NCBI GenBank assembly: GCA_964527265.1
Contig: CAZGOM010000063.1
Coordinates: 1 to 27,797, forward strand
DNA length: 27,797 nt
DNA from: CAZGOM01 sp964527265
Lineage (GTDB): Bacteria; Planctomycetota; Phycisphaerae; Phycisphaerales; Phycisphaeraceae
Direction of reading: 5' to 3'
How positions within the stretch are numbered: position 1 is the first letter of the stretch; every line of letters begins with the position of its first letter. This document shows positions 23,923 to 27,797 of this stretch, in pieces. Made by a program: the position numbers and the translations under genes. The notes under the pieces are model-generated. The model searched no databases, was not told the origin of the DNA, and was given only the letters and a program-made list of their open reading frames with translations.

Positions 23923-23991
23923 TCAGGCGTCACCGCCTGAGCTTACCGCCTTCAATCAATGCACAATGGCCCCGGGGCTTTCGCCCCGGGG
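23923..23991 (+). terminator. Tandem hairpins ending the lipoprotein transcript
   Basis: Hairpin 1: TCAGGCG (23923-23929) / CGCCTGA (23934-23940), 7 bp, loop TCAC. Hairpin 2: CCCCGGGGC (23970-23978) / GCCCCGGGG (23983-23991), 9 bp, loop TTTC, followed by TTGTCATTT. The second is a good intrinsic terminator; the first may stabilise the 3' end. Confidence 0.78.
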
Positions 23992-24017
23992 TTGTCATTT
24001 GAAAATCTTCAGCCCCC

Positions 24018-24653
24018 ATGCCCAACCGCCTTACTAAATCCTTCTTCGACCACCCGGCCCCCACCCTGGCTCGCCAGCTTCTAAGCGCCACCTTCGTCCA
24101 CATTGTCAATAATCAGCGTCGCTCCGGCATCATCGTTGAAACCGAAGCCTACCTCGGCCCCGAAGACCGCGCCGCGCACACCTTCGGCGGCCGCAAAACA
24201 CCCCGCGTCGCTTCCATGTGGAAGTCCCCCGGCACGCTCTATGTCTACTTCACCTACGGCATGCACCACTGCATGAACGTCGTCGCTGGCCCCGCCCATG
24301 GCGGCCAGGCCGTGCTCATTCGCGCCCTCCTCCCCGTCCACGGAATCGATCAGATGCGCCTCGCTCGCCCGCTCATCCGCCATGACCGGGACCTCGCCTC
24401 CGGCCCTGCCAAAGCCTGTCAGGCCCTCGCCATAAGCCGCACTCAGGACGGCATTGATCTCACCCAAAGCCAAGCCGCCTGGCTCGAAAAAACCCCTGCC
24501 AAACTCGCTTCCGCCCTCTCCGAATTCCCCATCCACACCGGCCCACGCATCGGTATTCACTACGCCCAGGAATGGGTCGATAAACCCCTCCGCTTCGCCT
24601 ACGCCGGCCACCCTTGTCTCAGCAAACCCCTCCCATCCAAGCCAATCAAGTAA
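24018..24653 (+). CDS. 3-methyladenine DNA glycosylase (AAG/MPG family)
   Basis: 211 residues, normal for the bacterial members. The family block VETEAYLGPEDRAAHTFGG is nearly complete. E43, Y45 and H54 align with human AAG E125 (water-activating), Y127 and H136 (base stacking/contact), followed by G-G-R-K-T-P-R, GTLYVYFTYGMHHCMNVV, VLIRALLP with R102, GPAKACQAL and GPRIGI. The enzyme excises alkylated purines (3-methyladenine, hypoxanthine, ethenoadenine) in base excision repair. No ribosome binding site is obvious; the start fits the family N-terminus and lies 26 nt past the terminator. The next gene begins 9 nt after the stop, so the two are probably cotranscribed. Confidence 0.95.
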   Translation: MPNRLTKSFFDHPAPTLARQLLSATFVHIVNNQRRSGIIVETEAYLGPEDRAAHTFGGRKTPRVASMWKSPGTLYVYFTYGMHHCMNVVAGPAHGGQAVLIRALLPVHGIDQMRLARPLIRHDRDLASGPAKACQALAISRTQDGIDLTQSQAAWLEKTPAKLASALSEFPIHTGPRIGIHYAQEWVDKPLRFAYAGHPCLSKPLPSKPIK

Positions 24654-24662
24654 AATCCCTGC

Positions 24663-25424
24663 ATGACCGCCAACTCCCCCTCCTGGCCCGCCAAACCCTG
24701 GTCCCCCATCGACATTCAAACCGGCCCCGCCGCTTGGGACGCCAGCTTCTTTCTCACGCCTCTGGCCCCGCACATCGCCGATCAACCCAGCCTCATCTGC
24801 ATCCGCTTCTCCCCCGACCTCGCGTATTACACCGCCCTCGCCCAGGTTCTCCCTCCAACGTGGCCCATCGCCCTCTTCATCGCCGAACCGGAATTCACCC
24901 GCACCTTCACCCCCCTGGTAATCGACCGACTCACCGCCTTAAAACGCACTTCCGCCGATCTCCTCATCCTCAACGTCATCGACCCCGCCGATTTCAAAGC
25001 CGGTGGCATCGCGCGTCAGATGCAGCTTCTCCGTGAACAAAAGAAAATCGCCTATATCGGCCTCCACCACAACGACATCAACCAGATTGAATGGCTCGCC
25101 AGCCACACCAATGCCCGCGTCCTGGCCTTCCCCTACCGCCTCACCCACCAGCTCGCCCGCTACCGCGCCACCGACAAAGCCGCCGAGTACGGCATGTGCT
25201 GCCTCGGCATCGACTCCGCCCTCGCCGAATCCCCCGACATCCCCGCCTCCACCCTCGATCTCTCCTTCCGCCTCGCCGATTCCCCCCGCGTCCTCCCCGT
25301 CATCGCCCAACCCATCGACGACATCACCCCCATGGACCCCGCCCAATCCGCCGCCGTCTGGGAAGCCTACAAACAATCCACCCCCGAGCCCGCCAAACTC
25401 CCCCGCTCCCTCCCGCCCGATTAA
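24663..25424 (+). CDS. Aldo/keto reductase-like barrel protein, probably non-canonical
   Basis: 253 residues, shorter than the ~300-330 of aldo/keto reductases. The middle reads like that fold: LLILNVID (101-108) where the family has L-x-L-H-x-x-D, then LLREQKKIAYIGLHHNDINQ (122-141) where the family has L-x-x-x-G-K-I-R-x-I-G-V-S-N, then the FPYRL strand and an AAEYGMCCLG helix-strand. The catalytic His is replaced by Asn104, and I cannot find the N-terminal Asp/Tyr or the Lys of the tetrad. It therefore looks like a catalytically dead or repurposed barrel; another TIM-barrel family is possible. It is translationally close (9 nt) to the DNA glycosylase gene, which suggests coexpression but no proven common function. 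Confidence 0.6.
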   Translation: MTANSPSWPAKPWSPIDIQTGPAAWDASFFLTPLAPHIADQPSLICIRFSPDLAYYTALAQVLPPTWPIALFIAEPEFTRTFTPLVIDRLTALKRTSADLLILNVIDPADFKAGGIARQMQLLREQKKIAYIGLHHNDINQIEWLASHTNARVLAFPYRLTHQLARYRATDKAAEYGMCCLGIDSALAESPDIPASTLDLSFRLADSPRVLPVIAQPIDDITPMDPAQSAAVWEAYKQSTPEPAKLPRSLPPD

Positions 25425-25528
25425 CCACATCCAACCACGTCTGCACGTTAAAACCGCCTCCCTCCATCCCTTATCTTGTACCCTCCAAAAACCTACTTAT
25501 TGTATAACTACTCCCTGGCCTTCCCTCT

Positions 25529-25563
25529 GCCCAGAACCCAATACCCACTACCCAGAACCCATC
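25529..25563 (+). repeat. Heptanucleotide repeat (NCCCANN)5 next to a start codon
   Basis: Five 7-nt units in phase (GCCCAGA, ACCCAAT, ACCCACT, ACCCAGA, ACCCATC), ending 3 nt before ATG 25567. Five CCC tracts with 4-nt spacers. Same motif and same position relative to the gene as at 8121-8148. Confidence 0.85.
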
Positions 25564-25566
25564 TTC

Positions 25567-26556
25567 ATGCTCATCTACGCGGGAATCGACGAAGCAGGCT
25601 ACGGACCGTTTTTCGGCCCGCTCACCATCGCCCGTTTTGTCTTAAAGATCGATACCCACACCCCAGACCAGCCCACCCCCGATGTCTGGAAACTTCTCTC
25701 CCGAGCCATCTGCCGCGAACTTAACGATAAAAAACGCCGCCTCGCCGTCAACGACTCCAAAAAACTCCACACCCCCAGCGCCGGCATCAGCAACATCGAA
25801 CGCGCTGCCCTCGCTTTCGCCGCCGACCATGCCGCGCCCCTGCCGGACCTGGGCCAGTGGCTCACCCACATCGGCAACGTTCCCATCGACGATTTCCAGT
25901 CCCTTCCCTGGTACGCCCATTCCCCCGCTACACCTTGGCAGCCACTCCCCGCCGCCGCCGACCCCGGCAAGCTCGCCATCGACCGCGCCACCCTTCGCGA
26001 CGCCATGACCAAAGCCAGCGTCGAACTGGCCGATCTCGCCGTCGCACCCGTTTTGGAAAACCGCTTTAACCAGATGGCCCAGGCCACCCGCTCCAAGGCC
26101 TCCGTCAGTTTCACCTTCGTCGCCCAGCACCTCACCGCCATCTGGGACAAATTCGGCCAGCACGACCCCATCGTCGTCGTCGACCGCCAGGGCGGCCGCG
26201 CCTTCTACCGCGAACTCCTCCAATTCGCCTTCCCCCAGGCCCGCCTCACCATCCTCGACGAAAACGAAAACATCTCCGGCTACCGCCTCATCGACACCGT
26301 CAGCGACCGCAAAATGACCATCACCTTCGAAGTCGAATCCGAGGAACGCCACCTCCCCGCCGCCATGGCCAGCGTCCTCGCCAAATACACCCGCGAGCTC
26401 CTCATGGCTCGCTTCCAGGCCTACTTCACCGCCCGCCTCCCCGAAGTAAAACCCACCGCCGGCTACGGCTCAGACGCCAAACGCTTCTGGCTCCAGCTCC
26501 AACCCAAGCTCACCGAACTCAACATCCAACAACACCACATCAAGCGCATTCTTTGA
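25567..26556 (+). CDS. RNase HII-like ribonuclease H-fold protein, enlarged and divergent
   Basis: 329 residues against ~200 for ordinary RNase HII. The opening D8-E9-A-G-Y-G-P-F-F-G-P-L matches the RNase HII active-site start D-E-A-G-R-G-P. D63-SKKL, VVVD206RQGG and AMASVLAKYTRE277L follow in family order. The last position is Asp in the usual A-K-x-T-R-D, here Glu. D8 to D206 is about 100 residues longer than in normal enzymes, so an insertion lies around residues 70-190. If active, it would cut RNA in RNA-DNA hybrids or at embedded ribonucleotides. ATG 25567 is chosen because the open frame upstream is repeat and intergenic sequence and the protein begins with the family's first strand there; no Shine-Dalgarno exists because the heptad array fills the leader. 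Confidence 0.72.
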   Translation: MLIYAGIDEAGYGPFFGPLTIARFVLKIDTHTPDQPTPDVWKLLSRAICRELNDKKRRLAVNDSKKLHTPSAGISNIERAALAFAADHAAPLPDLGQWLTHIGNVPIDDFQSLPWYAHSPATPWQPLPAAADPGKLAIDRATLRDAMTKASVELADLAVAPVLENRFNQMAQATRSKASVSFTFVAQHLTAIWDKFGQHDPIVVVDRQGGRAFYRELLQFAFPQARLTILDENENISGYRLIDTVSDRKMTITFEVESEERHLPAAMASVLAKYTRELLMARFQAYFTARLPEVKPTAGYGSDAKRFWLQLQPKLTELNIQQHHIKRIL

Positions 26557-26583
26557 TCGTTTTTGGCCTAAAAAAAAAACGAT
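26556..26583. terminator. A/T-rich hairpin after the RNase HII-like gene
   Basis: ATCGTTTTT (26556-26564) pairs with AAAAACGAT (26575-26583), 9 bp, partly within the stop codon, around an A10 run. Reading the minus strand it has a T10 run. It could end transcription from either side, but the A/T stem is weak. Confidence 0.4.
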
Positions 26584-26661
26584 AACACGTGGCTGATGGC
26601 TCAGAAAATCAAAAAAAGGCCGCAAGGCTGGCACCCGCGATCTGCCTTCATCCTTCATCTC

Positions 26662-26913
26662 TTACTTGATCGCGCGAATCGGAATCTTCGTATCCAGTGC
26701 CCCTGACATCCCTTCCGGCAGATAGACATTTCGCTTAGACTCACGCCCATCAACTTCCACCACCACTTGGGCTTCTCCGGGCGGCAACACCACCGACTTT
26801 CTAGGGATAATCCAAATTTCAGCAACCTGTTCAAGCGGCACCACACCACCGCTGAAAACCAGATTCAACCGCACAGTTGCTGAATATCCCGGGTTTTCAT
26901 GGATTCTATTCAT
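26662..26913 (-). CDS. Small hypothetical protein, head-to-head with the kinase-like gene
   Basis: 83 residues, no signal peptide or TM segment, no family recognised. It is beta-rich with a hydrophobic middle (ATVRLNLVFSGGVVPLEQVAEIWIIPRKSVVLPPGE) and a charged VEVDGRESKRNVYLPEG stretch. Coding reality is supported by a GAGG ribosome site 7 nt before ATG 26913 and by ordinary amino-acid composition. That ribosome site lies inside the coding sequence of the opposite-strand gene: the two ATG codons overlap in the tetranucleotide CATG (26911-26914). Local base composition is more balanced than in the surrounding C-rich sequence, possibly a sign of later acquisition. A regulatory or antitoxin-like partner for the kinase-like protein is a guess only. 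Confidence 0.6.
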   Translation of the reverse strand: MNRIHENPGYSATVRLNLVFSGGVVPLEQVAEIWIIPRKSVVLPPGEAQVVVEVDGRESKRNVYLPEGMSGALDTKIPIRAIK

Positions 26914-27412
26914 GGCGCATCCTCAACTAGATCTACCAACGCGAAAAAGATTATACGCCCAGCATGCCAACAACACATTGGGAAATCGTCTTGGCTACGG
27001 GTTTGATGGCGAAGTATGGCAAACCCACAGAGGCTTTGCGGTTAAGTTTTTTGACCGCTATCCCAGCTACTGCATGGAACGCGACGTCTACGAACGCCTC
27101 ACGGAACATAATGTTTTGAAGGTCGCCGGCCACACAGTGCCCCAATTCCTTGGCTTCAATAACGACCTCTGGATTATCGAAATCTCCATCGTTGAACCCC
27201 CCTTCCTTCTCGATTTCGCCAAATGCACCATCGACTTCGAACCCGATTTCCCCGAAGGAGTCATGGAGGAAGCCCGCGAAAAATGGCGTGAAATCTTCGG
27301 CAAAAAATGGCCCGATGTTCAGAACATCATCAACATCCTCGAACACAAATACGGCATCTACATGCTCGACCCCAACCCCCGAAACATCATGTTCACCGAC
27401 CCTCTCGAATGA
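26912..27412 (+). CDS. Compact protein kinase-like fold protein
   Basis: 166 residues. The layout follows the kinase N-lobe and catalytic loop: glycine-rich turn G28-Y-G30-F-D-G33-E-V-W, then A-V-K45-F-F, a helix-C-like E57 (CMERDVYERL), a hinge-like strand LWIIEISIVEPP (~86-97), and D153-P-N-P-R-N158-I. In the last of these the five-residue D-to-N spacing equals that of the kinase HRDLKPEN loop. It then ends at FTDPLE, so only D163 could replace the DFG Asp and there is no C-lobe. It may be a minimal or degenerate kinase/aminoglycoside-phosphotransferase relative; activity is uncertain. The start codon overlaps that of the divergent gene. A strong terminator follows. The 5' half has a lower C bias than neighbouring genes. 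Confidence 0.68.
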   Translation: MAHPQLDLPTRKRLYAQHANNTLGNRLGYGFDGEVWQTHRGFAVKFFDRYPSYCMERDVYERLTEHNVLKVAGHTVPQFLGFNNDLWIIEISIVEPPFLLDFAKCTIDFEPDFPEGVMEEAREKWREIFGKKWPDVQNIINILEHKYGIYMLDPNPRNIMFTDPLE

Positions 27413-27420
27413 AAAAATCC

Positions 27421-27456
27421 AACGAAAAACCGGCGCTTTCACGCCGGTTTCTCGTT
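27421..27456. terminator. Bidirectional intrinsic terminator between convergent genes
   Basis: AAACCGGCG (27427-27435) / CGCCGGTTT (27442-27450) around a 6-nt loop, extended past one mismatch by AACGA (27421-27425) / TCGTT (27452-27456). It lies 8 nt past the kinase-like stop and 28 nt past the stop of the minus-strand gene, so it can serve both. Confidence 0.85.
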
Positions 27457-27484
27457 TAAGAATCTCTCAATTCCCAAATCTTAC

Positions 27485-27797
27485 TTACTTGCCCTTGGGC
27501 TTCTTGCTGCGGAAATTAAAACTCTTCTTGGGGCCGCCGCCGGGGCCGTTGCCCCCGCCTTGCTGACGCGGGCCAAAGCCCCCGCCACCTTGGCCGCGGC
27601 CGGCTTGTGGGCCGCCCTGCGAGCCGCCACCTTGAGGCCGACCGCCGCCATGCGGCGCGCCCGAATTCGGGTTGGAGTGGTTGGAAATCGGATTGGTCCG
27701 ATGAGGCTGCGCAGGAGCATTGTCCAGCCGGGGCTGGTGCTGGTGATGCCCGCTGATGGGCGCAAGCGCCGCAGGAGCATGAATCGGCGCTGGGCCA
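27485..27797 (-). CDS. C-terminal Gly/Pro/Gln-rich tail of a protein extending past the window (partial)
   Basis: Only the last ~103 residues are here, with no start codon in this frame. The tail is low complexity: Pro/Ala/His-rich, then APHGGGRPQGGGSQGG, then RGQGGGGFGPRQQGGGNG, and it ends basic (GGPKKSFNFRSKKPKGK). TAA is at 27487-27485. Such Gly-rich, Arg-containing tails with a basic terminus occur on DEAD-box RNA helicases and other RNA-binding proteins, but the folded part is outside the window so no function is assigned. This frame was preferred over an overlapping Ala/Arg-rich frame because it gives a coherent Gly-rich repeat pattern and a terminator 28 nt downstream. Confidence 0.65.
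   Translation of the reverse strand, partial: GPAPIHAPAALAPISGHHQHQPRLDNAPAQPHRTNPISNHSNPNSGAPHGGGRPQGGGSQGGPQAGRGQGGGGFGPRQQGGGNGPGGGPKKSFNFRSKKPKGK

Noticed and set aside
25003..25566. Longer start of the RNase HII-like gene overlapping the preceding gene
   Set aside because: The extension is a Pro/Ser-rich shadow of the 24663-25424 gene; the first family strand begins at the ATG at 25567.
26557..26661. Poly-A tract and A/T palindrome as a mobile-element remnant or small RNA
   Set aside because: No transposase fragments, inverted repeats or promoter; a weak terminator explains it.
26662..27412. Firm toxin-antitoxin call for the head-to-head pair
   Set aside because: No known toxin or antitoxin signature is visible and such modules are usually co-directional; kept only as a hypothesis.
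27481..27780. 99-residue Ala/Arg-rich frame at the right edge
   Set aside because: It has amino-acid content typical of an out-of-frame read of GC-rich DNA; the frame ending at 27485 gives a coherent Gly-rich tail.
1..27797. CRISPR arrays, tRNA, rRNA or riboswitches
   Set aside because: No spaced direct repeats of CRISPR type, no cloverleaf or conserved RNA motif was recognised; the only tandem repeats are the 7-nt arrays.

Overview
The window looks like chromosomal DNA of a planctomycete, most likely class Phycisphaerae. The evidence is indirect: an 1832-residue surface-type protein starts with the planctomycete LExRRxxSA tag; there is an orphan pseudopilin, a TMTC-like TPR glycosyltransferase, AraC plus phytanoyl-CoA dioxygenase and Gfo/Idh/MocA genes, and very high GC at third codon positions. 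Lineage below phylum is inference. No rRNA, tRNA, CRISPR, IS element or prophage was recognised.

Layout. 1-1470: the 3' end of an O-methyltransferase and a small unrecognised beta-rich protein (+). 1505-4370 (-): three tandem paralogous exported proteins (DUF4412-like) behind a near-consensus sigma70 promoter, interrupted by a 100-N scaffold gap that is almost certainly an assembly artefact (identical 55-bp contig ends). 4426-5655 (-): YkgJ/FliB-type cysteine-cluster protein. 5947-11089 (+): an unusual Gfo/Idh/MocA-aldo/keto reductase fusion, a heparinase II/III-like lyase without a signal peptide, and a pseudopilin-like protein. 11086-14530 (-): an exported protein of unknown function followed by a TMTC-like membrane glycosyltransferase with TPRs. 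14657-21147 (-): a sugar-phosphate isomerase/epimerase and the giant beta-propeller/cadherin-like/beta-helix protein. 21271-23404: a divergent AraC regulator and phytanoyl-CoA dioxygenase with operator-like repeats between them. 23541-26556 (+): small lipoprotein, 3-methyladenine DNA glycosylase, a degenerate aldo/keto reductase-like protein, and an RNase HII-like protein. 26662-27412: two head-to-head genes whose start codons overlap, one encoding a very compact kinase-like protein. The right edge carries the Gly/Pro-rich C-terminus of a protein that continues out of the window (-).

Functional theme. The fusion oxidoreductase, the lyase, the isomerase/epimerase and the AraC-controlled dioxygenase suggest degradation and modification of (poly)saccharides or sugar derivatives, with transcription units separated by hairpin terminators. 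The remaining genes are DNA repair/RNA metabolism and cell-surface functions.

The least expected signals are: (1) heptanucleotide tandem repeats of the form ACCCANN at three unlinked intergenic places, two ending 2-3 nt before a start codon, all satisfying the C3N4 (opposite strand G3N4) quadruplex pattern; (2) a 21-bp-spaced TGCGAAT direct repeat next to one of them; (3) the two-enzyme fusion; (4) the head-to-head mini-kinase pair; and (5) an extreme C-over-G bias of the + strand that persists whichever strand is coding.
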